Assembly: GCA_031272005.1 (NCBI GenBank)
Contig: JAISUQ010000071.1
Span: 1-18,033, forward strand
From: Coriobacteriales bacterium
GTDB lineage: Bacteria; Actinomycetota; Coriobacteriia; Coriobacteriales; UBA8131
Length of the DNA stretch: 18,033 bases
Direction of reading: 5' to 3'
The translations under genes and the position numbers were made by a program. The notes beneath the pieces are model-generated. The model worked only from the letters and a program-made list of their open reading frames with translations. It made no database searches and was not told where the DNA came from. Below are positions 1 through 7,212 of this stretch, piece after piece. Position 1 is the first letter of the stretch; every line of letters starts with the position of its first letter.

Positions 1-599
1 TCGTGCTTGAACTTCTTGTCCAACTCGATCTTATCCGCCAGGTTGTAGACGCTACCATCCACCCGCACCCGGGCAAAGCCGCCCTGGCGAAGCTCGGTGA
101 ACAGCTTGGTGTACTCGCCTTTGCGCCCACGGACGATTGGCGCCAGGATGTGCGCTCGGCGTCCGGCGCCGGAATGGATGATCTTGTCCACCACCTGATC
201 GGTGGTCTGGCGGATGATCTCGCGTCCGCATTCCGGGCAGTGCGGGATGCCGATGCGGGCAAAGAGCAGGCGCAGATAGTCGTAGATTTCGGTGACGGTA
301 CCCACGGTGGAGCGGGGATTTTTGGAGGTCGTCTTCTGGTCGATTGATACCGCCGGTGACAGGCCCTCGATGGAGTCCAGATCGGGCTTATCCATCTGAC
401 CCAGGAACTGGCGGGCATAGGCGCTGAGGCTCTCCACATAACGGCGTTGGCCTTCGGCATAGATGGTATCGAAGGCCAGTGACGACTTGCCGCTGCCAGA
501 CAGTCCGGTAATCACCACCAGCTTGTCGCGCGGGATGGTGACATTGATGTTCTTCAGGTTGTGCTCCCGCGCCCCGCGGATGACGATCTCGTTAGCCAA
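1..599 (-). CDS. uvrA: UvrA, excinuclease ABC subunit A (N-terminal 199 codons; cut by window edge)
   Basis: UvrA is the damage-recognition ATPase of nucleotide excision repair and works with UvrB and UvrC in the cytoplasm. Reading leftward from 599 the protein begins (M)ANEIVIRGAREHNLKNINV. The Walker A motif GLSGSGKS lies at residues 32-39, followed by the UvrA blocks YVESLSAYARQFLGQM and SIDQKTTSKNPRSTVGTVTE. CPECGREI, the first half of the first zinc finger, lies near residues 140-147. The start is TTG (599-597), because no ATG gives this canonical N-terminus. A GGGGAG ribosome-binding site sits 7 nt upstream. The gene is complete at its 5' end and runs off the left edge. The 145-bp gap to the upstream kinase gene suggests its own promoter. 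Family identity is essentially certain. Confidence 0.96.
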   Translation of the reverse strand, partial: MANEIVIRGAREHNLKNINVTIPRDKLVVITGLSGSGKSSLAFDTIYAEGQRRYVESLSAYARQFLGQMDKPDLDSIEGLSPAVSIDQKTTSKNPRSTVGTVTEIYDYLRLLFARIGIPHCPECGREIIRQTTDQVVDKIIHSGAGRRAHILAPIVRGRKGEYTKLFTELRQGGFARVRVDGSVYNLADKIELDKKFKH

Positions 600-654
600 A
601 TCCTTGCTCCCCTGTTCAGACGGTGGTCGATGTTGCGATTTCGCGCAAACAATC

Positions 655-660
655 ATTGTA
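655..660 (-). promoter_or_regulatory. Possible -10 box for uvrA
   Basis: On the minus strand TACAAT lies about 55 nt upstream of the uvrA TTG start. It overlaps a small perfect palindrome, ACAAT-C-ATTGT (650-660), which could be an operator. The -35 region at about 678-684 is poor. A short inverted repeat (GAGCG/CGCTC, around 668-680) lies just upstream and has no T-tract. I see no Gram-positive LexA box (GAAC-N4-GTTC type) in the 600-744 gap, although uvrA is often SOS-controlled. This is a weak call. Confidence 0.3.
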
Positions 661-744
661 CCTCATGGAGCGCTGCGCTCACAGAGATGCTCGGAGTATC
701 ATGGAATGAATCTGGCTGGCTGATAAATGCTTGCGCTGTTTATG

Positions 745-3700
745 TCAGTTCAGGAAGCGGCGCAGGGTGCTTAAAACGGTGTTGTAGTCGATGGGCTTGC
801 CGATGTGGGCGTTCATGCCAGCGGCAAGATAGGTCTCGATGTCCTCGCGGAAGACATTGGCGGTCATGGCGATGATCGGCACCTGCTGGGCCCAGTAGTC
901 ACTCATGGCGCGGATGCGGCGTGTGGCTTCCAAGCCGTCCATCTCGGGCATATGGATGTCCATGATGATCAGGTCGTAGCGGCTGGGGTTGGCCTGGAAG
1001 CGCTCCACGGCCTCGCGGCCGTTGAACACCGTTTCGAACTGCAAGCCGGTGGGCTCAAAGAGGACCAGTACAATCTCCCGGTTGACCTCGACATCCTCGG
1101 CCAATAGCGCAATCTTGCCGGCAAACTCGCCTGTTGGCGTGGGATTGGTCAGGACGACCTGCGTTGGTGCAGCCTGGGCTGGCGTTGCGGGCTGCACGGC
1201 GGGCTGCGCGGCGGGAGCAGGTTGGCTTTGGGCTGCCACATCAGCCTGGGGTTGATTGGCGATGGGCGCGATGCTGTCTGCCGCCAACTCAACGACGGCC
1301 GGGGCCTGGCGGCTGGCAGCGATGACCCCCATCGGCTGGACGTCCTCCAGCTGAATCATCGGTGGCACCGAGAGCGTAACGGTTTTTGGCGGAGCGACAA
1401 ACACCGGGGAATCAATCTCCGGAGCCGTCACCGGCAGAGTCACCATCGGGGCCGCCCCGGATGACGGAGTTGAGGCAGCAGAGTTGGCCGGCGGCATCGG
1501 AGGAACTGTTGCAGCAGGCGATGATACCGGCACCGAAGCGGCTGTTGCAACAGGCGACGCTGCCGGAGTCGGAGGAGCCGTTGCAACAGGCGAAGCTGCC
1601 GTCGTCGTAGCGGCCGTTGCAGCAGGCGCAATCGTCTGCGCTGGCGGGGCTGATACATCGGCAACCGCCAACACCAGCTCGGGTGCGGGTATGACCAGTT
1701 CCGGCGCGGGAATGACCAGCTCCCGGGCTGGTTGCGCCGACCCGGGCATTGTTGGAGACTGCTGTTCGGCCGATGTTGCCAACTCAGGCAAAACCAGTTC
1801 GGGAGTTGGCGCCATCGACTCGGCAGCTGCAGCAGGAGCCTGCGGCGCAAACGCTGGCGCCCCGGGTTTCGCGGCAGCCTGGGTGGTGGCTGTCGCTTCG
1901 AGCACCCCCGATGCTTCGGCAGCTGCCGCAACCCCGGACGTCCCGGCGATTCCAGGCCTTGCTGCTGGCGCAGCCTCGGGCTTGACCGCCAACGCCGCCT
2001 GGCTGACCCGACTCAACCGAACCGTGAAGTAGAAATCCGAACCCTTGCCCGGGGTGGACGTCATGCCGATCTCTCCACCCATCAACTCAACAATCCGCTT
2101 GGAGATGGCCAACCCCAGGCCGGTACCGCCAAAACGTCGGGATGTACCGCTCTCGGCCTGAGAGAAAGACAGGAACAGCCGGCTCCGCTCCTCGTCGTTG
2201 ATACCGATGCCATTATCCTGTACAGAGATATAAAGCGTCAGGCCGTCCGGAGCATCGGAAAGCAGTGAAGCCTCCAGGCGGATATGACCGCCATCCGGCG
2301 TGAACTTGTTGGCGTTGGAGAGCAGATTGACGATGACCTGAGCCAGCCGCTGATCGTCGCCGTAGACCCGCCGGGGGATCAGCTCGTCGATCACCACATC
2401 GAGGGTCTGCTTCTTTTCGGATACCCTGAAGCTGAGGACGTTCACCGCGCGGTTCAGCATGTTGCGGAAATCAAAGGCCACCGGAGCCAGCTCCAGCTTG
2501 TCGGCCTCAATCTTGGACATATCGAGGATGTCGCTGATGACCCCGAGCAGATGCGTGGAGGCGTCGTTGATGCGGCCGAAGGCGTGGTCCTTGCGCTCCA
2601 CGTCATCGGTGGCCAGGCCGATGGCCGACATGCCGATGATGGCATTCATCGGTGTGCGCATCTCATGGCTCATGTTGGAGAGGAAGTCGCCCTTGGCCCG
2701 GCTGGCCTTGAGAGCCTGCTCCAGGGCGTCCGCGCGCTCCTGCTCCACCCGACTGCGCTCGATGCTGTTAACCAGCATCAGCGAGGCCGAGCGTAAAATG
2801 TCCACAACATCGGCGGGGAAGGTCCGCTCGTGCTTGCAGTCATCAAAGGAGAGATAACCCCAGAAGCCGCCCCCCAGATAGACCGGGATGACAATTATCG
2901 AGCGGATACTGTAGGGCCTCAGGCGCTCGCGCTCCTCAGCAGTCAGGTCCTTGATTGGCGAGTTGATGATCTCACCGTCGCGGAAGCACTGCTCCCAATG
3001 CTGGAGCACGCCAAAATCCCGGCTGCCAATGCGGCTGAGCACCGTAGCGCTGTCCTTGAACTCCTCACTGACCCAGCTATAGAGCTGGCTGTAGGCCACG
3101 TCCGCCTCGCGTTTGCGCTGCCAGATGTACATCCGGTCGATTTGCAGGCTGGTGCCGATGGTCGACATGGCGTAGCTGATGGATTCGCCGAGACTGGAAG
3201 AGTCGGCCACCAGCAGCTTCTCGGCGATGTCGTTGACGATGCTCAGGAGGTTGCCCTTATCGATGGCCTTTTCCTGCTCGAAACGGATGATCATCTCGTC
3301 CAGGGCGATGATGATTCCCAGGCAGCAGCCGATGATGATAATCGAACCAACCTGGTCGATAATCTGGAAGATACCCTCGGGCGGCGAGAGGATCTCGGGA
3401 TGCAGATAGCCGATGGTGTAGACGATGATAATCAGGATGAAGTGGAAGATCAGCATCACCGTACGCCCGCGGGTGCGGATCAGCAAGAATATCACGAAGG
3501 TGGAAATGATGAAGTAGGCCGAGATGGAACTGGTGGCGCCACCCAGATAGAAGAAGCCCAGCGGGAAGCAGAAATCGCAGAGCGCGATGGTGCAGATCCA
3601 GGCAAACAGGGTAAAAGCCTTGGTACGGTTGGCTAAAGCCATGGTCAGGATGAGGATGGCGATAGATACCGCCAGGACGACTACCAACATCCAGCTGAAC

Positions 3701-3837
3701 TGGAAGACCGCTCGCAGCAGCAGCACCAACGTCGCCCCGACGATACCGACAAGGAAAATCATGTTGATGATCCTGGCCTCCAGCGGCAGGTTGTCATTCA
3801 ACACGAACTTGTCTATTATCCGACGTACAATCTTCAA
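745..3837 (-). CDS. Membrane-bound hybrid sensor histidine kinase / response regulator (GAF-HisKA-HATPase-linker-REC)
   Basis: A 1030-residue hybrid sensor kinase that probably senses at the membrane or through its GAF domain and passes phosphate to its own receiver. Order: about six membrane segments (residues ~22-180); GAF domain (~205-360); short coiled linker; HisKA with SNMSHEMRTPMNAIIG and phospho-accepting His391; HATPase with N-box LLSNANKF (~505-512), DNGIGI (541-546) and GGTGLGLAISKRIVE (570-584); low-complexity Pro/Ala/Val/Thr linker (~612-905); C-terminal receiver with the acidic pair ED (914-915), phospho-acceptor Asp960 (IIMDIHMPEMDG) and Lys1014 (GKPID). There is no DNA-binding output domain, so signalling must pass to another protein such as an Hpt protein. 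None is in the window. The start is TTG at 3837 with a GGGG-type ribosome-binding site. The linker is far longer than usual. The stimulus is unknown. Confidence 0.93.
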   Translation of the reverse strand: MKIVRRIIDKFVLNDNLPLEARIINMIFLVGIVGATLVLLLRAVFQFSWMLVVVLAVSIAILILTMALANRTKAFTLFAWICTIALCDFCFPLGFFYLGGATSSISAYFIISTFVIFLLIRTRGRTVMLIFHFILIIIVYTIGYLHPEILSPPEGIFQIIDQVGSIIIIGCCLGIIIALDEMIIRFEQEKAIDKGNLLSIVNDIAEKLLVADSSSLGESISYAMSTIGTSLQIDRMYIWQRKREADVAYSQLYSWVSEEFKDSATVLSRIGSRDFGVLQHWEQCFRDGEIINSPIKDLTAEERERLRPYSIRSIIVIPVYLGGGFWGYLSFDDCKHERTFPADVVDILRSASLMLVNSIERSRVEQERADALEQALKASRAKGDFLSNMSHEMRTPMNAIIGMSAIGLATDDVERKDHAFGRINDASTHLLGVISDILDMSKIEADKLELAPVAFDFRNMLNRAVNVLSFRVSEKKQTLDVVIDELIPRRVYGDDQRLAQVIVNLLSNANKFTPDGGHIRLEASLLSDAPDGLTLYISVQDNGIGINDEERSRLFLSFSQAESGTSRRFGGTGLGLAISKRIVELMGGEIGMTSTPGKGSDFYFTVRLSRVSQAALAVKPEAAPAARPGIAGTSGVAAAAEASGVLEATATTQAAAKPGAPAFAPQAPAAAAESMAPTPELVLPELATSAEQQSPTMPGSAQPARELVIPAPELVIPAPELVLAVADVSAPPAQTIAPAATAATTTAASPVATAPPTPAASPVATAASVPVSSPAATVPPMPPANSAASTPSSGAAPMVTLPVTAPEIDSPVFVAPPKTVTLSVPPMIQLEDVQPMGVIAASRQAPAVVELAADSIAPIANQPQADVAAQSQPAPAAQPAVQPATPAQAAPTQVVLTNPTPTGEFAGKIALLAEDVEVNREIVLVLFEPTGLQFETVFNGREAVERFQANPSRYDLIIMDIHMPEMDGLEATRRIRAMSDYWAQQVPIIAMTANVFREDIETYLAAGMNAHIGKPIDYNTVLSTLRRFLN
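1508..1628 (-). repeat. 36-bp tandem repeat coding for a 12-residue repeat in the hybrid-kinase linker
   Basis: On the plus strand the motif GTTGCA(A/G)CAGGCG recurs at 1508, 1544, 1580 and 1616, an exact 36-bp period. A decayed copy may lie near 1472. In the kinase frame this gives 12-residue units built around A-A-S-P-V-A-T, for example AASPVATAPPTP and AASPVATAASVP. A second small repeat, ELVIPAP/ELVIPAP/ELVLAV, lies upstream in the protein (about 1670-1725). The exact period indicates expansion by slippage or unequal recombination. Confidence 0.85.
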
Positions 3838-3877
3838 ATGCGCCCCAAAACCCCCAAATCGGAAACCATATCCGTAT

Positions 3878-3907
3878 ATTGTAGCCGCTTGGGGGGTGCG
3901 AAGTCCA
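3878..3907 (-). promoter_or_regulatory. Candidate promoter for the hybrid kinase
   Basis: In the 73-bp gap between the metal ATPase stop and the kinase start, the minus strand carries TGGACT (3907-3902), an 18-bp spacer and TACAAT (3883-3878). The -10 matches TATAAT at 5 of 6 positions and the -35 matches TTGACA at 4 of 6. It would give a leader of about 35 nt before the TTG start at 3837. It implies that the kinase can be transcribed separately from the metal-resistance unit. Confidence 0.4.
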
Positions 3908-3910
3908 ATA

Positions 3911-5926
3911 TCAAGGTCGAACTGGCAGATTCAGGCGCATCGAGTAGAGCAAAACCAGGAGCAGGACCCCCACGTCAGCGAAAATCGCCATCCACATCTG
4001 GGCAACACCGATGATGGCCAGAATCATCACAGCCGCCTTGATGATGATGGCGAAGGCGATGTTGGTATGGATGGTGCGAATGACCTTGCGAGCCAGCTTG
4101 AACAACATCGGCAACTCGGCGATATTATCCGCCATCAAAGCGATGTCGGCGACCTCCAGGGCGGTGTCGGAGCCAGCGGCGCCCATGGCGATGCCGATGT
4201 CGGCAGCAGCCAGGGCTGGAGCGTCATTGATGCCGTCGCCGACCATCGCCACGACGCCATACTGTTGCTTCAGCCTGTTGATATAGGCCATCTTCTCCTC
4301 CGGGAGCAGGCCGGCATGGACCAGGCTGATACCGGCCTCGGAGGCGATGGCGGTGGCCGTGGCCAGATTGTCGCCGGTGAGCATCACGGTCTTGATGCCC
4401 TGCTCGTTACTAAGCTTCTGGGTCAGGGACTGACTCTGCGGACGGACGACGTCGCGCACGGCCAGGATGCCGACCGCAGCCGAGTCGAAAAGCACCACCA
4501 GGGCAGTGGCGGCAGCCTGCTCGACGGCGGCGATATCGGCCAGGCAGCGCTGGTCCAGCTGCACATACTCGCTGGCAAAGCCGGGGCTGCCGACGGCTGC
4601 TGGCAGACCATCCAACTCGGCGGCAATGCCTTTGCCGGCAGTCTCGCTGAGTCTGTCCGGCGCGACCCAGGCCAGCTGCCGTTGCCTGGCGGCTGCCAGG
4701 ACGGCGTTGGCCAGAGGGTGGGTGGAGTCGGCCTCGAGAGCGGCGGCCAGAGCCAGCACCTGATCGGCAGCGGCATCCTGCCAGCGATTGACGGCGGCTG
4801 GCAGCACCAGCACCTCCTCCAGCGTCGGTTTGCCGTAGGTCAGGGTGCCGGTCTTGTCGAAAGCCACGGCCCGGACCCTGGCAGCCAACTCCAGGAAGGC
4901 GCCGCCCTTGACCAGCACGCCACTGCGCGCCGCCCGCGACAGGCCGGTGACCACGCAGACCGGAGTGGCGATGACCAGGGCGCAGGGGCAGGCGATGACC
5001 AGCAGCGACAGGGCTCGATAACCCCAGGTGGCAAAGCCGCCCAGCTCCAGGGAGGTAGTCAGCGACAGCAGCGGCGGGATGATGAAGACCAGCGCCGCCA
5101 GCAGCACCACCAGCGGAGTATAGTAGCGGGCAAAGCGGTTGATGAAGCGCTCGTAGGGGGTGCGCTGGGCCTGCGACTGCTCCACCAGTCTGACGATACG
5201 AGCCAGGGTGGAGTCCTGCACCGTGGCCGTGACCCGATATTCCAGCCGGCCATCCACGGACAGGCTGCCGGAATACAGGTTATCGCCCGGCTGTTTGAGC
5301 ACCGGCACCGACTCCCCGGTGATTGGCGATTCGTCGACACTGGCGCTGCCGACGCTGACGATGCCGTCCAAGGCGATGCGCTCCCCCGGGCGGACGACGA
5401 CCAGCGCATCCAGGGCCACCTCATCCGGTTGGACGTCGAGCGTCTCTGTGCCCTGGCGAAGATGGACTACCTGTGGTGTGAGGTCCATCAGCTGGGCGAT
5501 GGACTCCCGGTTGCGCCGCAGCGAACGGGCTTCCAGTTCCTCGCCGATGCAGAAGAAGAAGACCACCGCACCAGCCTCGGCAAAATCCCCCAGGACACAG
5601 GCGCCAATCACCGCGATGACCATCAGGATGTTGATGTCCACTCGGCGCTGCCTGATCGACTGGATGACCTCCGGAAAGATGATGTACAGGCCACAGGCGG
5701 AGCCGATGATCGATGCGGCAATAGCAATATAGCTTGCGATACCTTCGACGCCGAGGATGTGCAGCAGAGCTCCGCTGAGGGCAAAGATGCCGGTTGCTAT
5801 CAGCCAGGGCAGGCCGCGGCCGGATTCTTCGGTCTCCGCATCGGCAGCACAGCCAGCGGTCGCGCAGCAACTGCAGGCAGTCGGCTCCAGCTCCAGCTCC
5901 GATTGGGCTTCGGCCATCTCACTCAC
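3911..5926 (-). CDS. P1B-type (Zn/Cd/Pb class) heavy-metal exporting ATPase
   Basis: A 671-residue membrane pump predicted to export Zn2+, Cd2+ or Pb2+ using ATP (ZntA/CadA family). Visible motifs: TGES (203-206, actuator), CPC (313-315, transmembrane metal site), DKTGT with phosphorylated Asp357, the P1B HP motif (403-404), TGDN (517-520) and GDGIND (563-568). The late membrane segments carry Lys630 and an Asp-x-Gly (652-654), the residues that mark the P1B-2 Zn/Cd/Pb class. The N-terminus is short and lacks the usual GMxCxxC metal-binding domain, having only CSCC at 18-21 and Cys26. The longest start is GTG at 5926, overlapping the upstream arsR by 8 bp. An ATG at 5917, 1 nt past the arsR stop, has better ribosome-binding-site spacing. 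It is co-transcribed with the repressor. The exact metal is inferred. Confidence 0.94.
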   Translation of the reverse strand: MSEMAEAQSELELEPTACSCCATAGCAADAETEESGRGLPWLIATGIFALSGALLHILGVEGIASYIAIAASIIGSACGLYIIFPEVIQSIRQRRVDINILMVIAVIGACVLGDFAEAGAVVFFFCIGEELEARSLRRNRESIAQLMDLTPQVVHLRQGTETLDVQPDEVALDALVVVRPGERIALDGIVSVGSASVDESPITGESVPVLKQPGDNLYSGSLSVDGRLEYRVTATVQDSTLARIVRLVEQSQAQRTPYERFINRFARYYTPLVVLLAALVFIIPPLLSLTTSLELGGFATWGYRALSLLVIACPCALVIATPVCVVTGLSRAARSGVLVKGGAFLELAARVRAVAFDKTGTLTYGKPTLEEVLVLPAAVNRWQDAAADQVLALAAALEADSTHPLANAVLAAARQRQLAWVAPDRLSETAGKGIAAELDGLPAAVGSPGFASEYVQLDQRCLADIAAVEQAAATALVVLFDSAAVGILAVRDVVRPQSQSLTQKLSNEQGIKTVMLTGDNLATATAIASEAGISLVHAGLLPEEKMAYINRLKQQYGVVAMVGDGINDAPALAAADIGIAMGAAGSDTALEVADIALMADNIAELPMLFKLARKVIRTIHTNIAFAIIIKAAVMILAIIGVAQMWMAIFADVGVLLLVLLYSMRLNLPVRP

Positions 5927-6347
5927 CCGCCTCGGCAGCGTGCTCCAGGCCGATGAGGATCAGTGAGCGCACATGCTCGTCGGCAAAGCGATAGGCCACG
6001 CGCTGGCCGTCGCGACGGGCCAGCACCAGGCCGCGGTCACGCAAAAGCCGCAGCTGATGGCTGACCGCTGATTGCGAGACGTCGCACAGCTCCACCAGCT
6101 GATGGACGCAGAGCTCTCCGCCAGCCAGGGCGCTGAGGATCTTGAAGCGCGTGGAGTCGGCCAGGGCGGCGAAGATCTCTGTGACCCGGTAAATCAGGGT
6201 GTCGCTGGGGATAGCCCCAATCTCGGAGTACAGCGACTCACTGTGGCGGATCACCGCGCCACAGCAGGTGTCGTCAAACTCACAGCCCGGCAGCGGTGAT
6301 TGCCCGGGCAACTGGGCCTTGAGGGCAGTTGGGCTTTTGGTAGACAT
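5919..6347 (-). CDS. ArsR/SmtB-family metal-responsive repressor (CadC/SmtB-like)
   Basis: A 142-residue winged-helix repressor predicted to release the promoter when Zn, Cd or Pb binds. The core runs ALADSTRFKILSALAGGELC to SQSAVSHQLRLLRDRGLV (recognition helix) and then the wing. The C-terminal helix has Asp123-x-His125...His136-x2-Glu139, the same 2-11-3 spacing as the SmtB zinc ligands. The N-terminal Cys22, Cys28, Cys29 and Cys80 (ELCV) resemble the CadC cadmium site, so both site types seem present. I place the start at ATG 6347, which has GAGAGG 6-7 nt upstream. The longer frame from 6386 begins inside the operator at the predicted transcription start and is unlikely. It is first in the operon with the ATPase and probably controls its own transcription. 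Confidence 0.93.
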   Translation of the reverse strand: MSTKSPTALKAQLPGQSPLPGCEFDDTCCGAVIRHSESLYSEIGAIPSDTLIYRVTEIFAALADSTRFKILSALAGGELCVHQLVELCDVSQSAVSHQLRLLRDRGLVLARRDGQRVAYRFADEHVRSLILIGLEHAAEAGE

Positions 6348-6362
6348 GGCAGTCCTCTCTGG

Positions 6363-6394
6363 ATGAATATATGAACAATTGCTCATATATTCAT
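6363..6394. promoter_or_regulatory. ArsR/SmtB-type operator, 32-bp near-perfect palindrome
   Basis: The 32 bp centred between 6378 and 6379 form an inverted repeat with 15 of 16 pairs matching; the only mismatch is 6375/6382. The core reads ATATGAACAATTGCTCATAT, matching the AT-rich TGAACA-type operators of SmtB, ZiaR and CzrA. It overlaps the right edge of the -10 box and covers the predicted start of transcription, so bound repressor would block RNA polymerase. Confidence 0.88.
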
Positions 6395-6421
6395 ATTACC
6401 TGGCGCCTCGGCGACTGTCAA
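6393..6421 (-). promoter_or_regulatory. Strong sigma-A-type promoter of the arsR-ATPase operon
   Basis: On the minus strand, TTGACA (6421-6416, consensus) is followed by a 17-bp spacer and TAATAT (6398-6393). Transcription should start near 6386, inside the operator. The leader to the ATG at 6347 is about 39 nt. The promoter lies between the rluB stop and the operator. I see no convincing terminator for rluB here. Confidence 0.8.
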
Positions 6422-6437
6422 CGTCCGACGCTACTTG

Positions 6438-7202
6438 TCAACCTGCAGCCTGGTGCAGGGCTTGGATCTCTGCTTGTTCCAGATAGCGCCATTGCCCGGA
6501 TGGCAACCCGCCAAGCTGCAGCGGGCCAAAGGCCTCGCGCTCCAGCTCCAGCACCTCGTGGCCGATATGGGCAAACATCCGGCGCACCTGGCGTTTGCGG
6601 CCTTCGCGGATGGTGCACCAGACGGTGGTCTGCTCTGCGGCAGCAGCCGGGAGCGTGTGCCTGGCCCTGGGCGACAGCGCCCGGGCGCTGCTCTCCCCAA
6701 TCTCCACGCCCGCCGGTTGGGTGGGGCCATCCTTGAGGAGCACGCCCTGGCGCAGCTGCTCGGCCTCGGCCTCGCTCAGGCGGCCTGCGACCACGGCGCG
6801 ATAGCGCTTGCTTACATGATGGCTGGGGTGCAGCAGGCGATGGGCCAGCTCGCCGTCGGTCATGAACAGCAGCAGCCCGGTGGTATCGAAGTCCAGGCGC
6901 CCCACCGGAAACAACCCCGGGTGCTCAACAGCCGGGATAAGCTCGCGGACCGTCGGCCGGCCCTGGGGATCGTCCATGGTGGTCAGATAGCCGGCTGGCT
7001 TGTTCAGCATCAGGCAGACGCTGTCATCGCCCAGCCGCAGCGGCCGGCCATCCAGGCAGATCACATCATGCAGCGGGTCGACCTTGCTGCCCAACTCCGT
7101 GACCACGCAGCCGTTGACGGTGACGCGGCCAGCGCTCATCAACTCCTCCGAACCCCGACGCGAAGCCGCCCCGGCGCGGGCCAGGAACTTCTGCAGGCGC
7201 AT
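6438..7202 (-). CDS. rluB: Ribosomal large-subunit pseudouridine synthase, RsuA/RluB family
   Basis: A 254-residue rRNA-modifying enzyme that converts uridine to pseudouridine. An S4 RNA-binding domain (MRLQKFLARAGAASRRGSEE, ~1-55) precedes the catalytic domain with LNKPAGYLTT (66-75) and PVGRLDFDTTGLLLFMTDG. Asp104 in GRLD is the catalytic residue. The family is certain. RluB, rather than another RsuA/RluE/RluF-type paralogue, is inferred from the scpA-scpB-rluB neighbourhood. The start is placed at ATG 7202, which gives the usual family N-terminus 10 nt after the scpB stop. An in-frame TTG at 7223 overlaps scpB by 11 bp, has a GAGG upstream, and is a real alternative. It is the last gene of the block. 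Confidence 0.92.
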   Translation of the reverse strand: MRLQKFLARAGAASRRGSEELMSAGRVTVNGCVVTELGSKVDPLHDVICLDGRPLRLGDDSVCLMLNKPAGYLTTMDDPQGRPTVRELIPAVEHPGLFPVGRLDFDTTGLLLFMTDGELAHRLLHPSHHVSKRYRAVVAGRLSEAEAEQLRQGVLLKDGPTQPAGVEIGESSARALSPRARHTLPAAAAEQTTVWCTIREGRKRQVRRMFAHIGHEVLELEREAFGPLQLGGLPSGQWRYLEQAEIQALHQAAG

Positions 7203-7212
7203 CGGATAGATG

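Noticed and set aside
668..680. Intrinsic terminator after the hybrid kinase
   Set aside because: The GAGCG/CGCTC hairpin has no T-run on either strand and a 3-nt loop, so termination is not supported.
1508..1628. CRISPR-like or intergenic tandem repeat
   Set aside because: The 36-bp repeat is in frame inside the kinase coding sequence and encodes a protein repeat, so it is a coding repeat.
2830..3636. 268-codon plus-strand open frame opposite the kinase
   Set aside because: It mirrors the GAF and membrane region of the kinase and has no independent features.
3587..5956. 789-codon open frame on the plus strand
   Set aside because: It lies opposite the metal ATPase and kinase genes, has no recognisable domain, is rich in Gln/His/Gly/Asp as expected from reversed GC-rich codons, and has no ribosome-binding site that I can see.
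6348..6386. 13-codon N-terminal extension of the repressor
   Set aside because: It would start inside the operator at the predicted transcription start, whereas ATG 6347 has a good ribosome-binding site.
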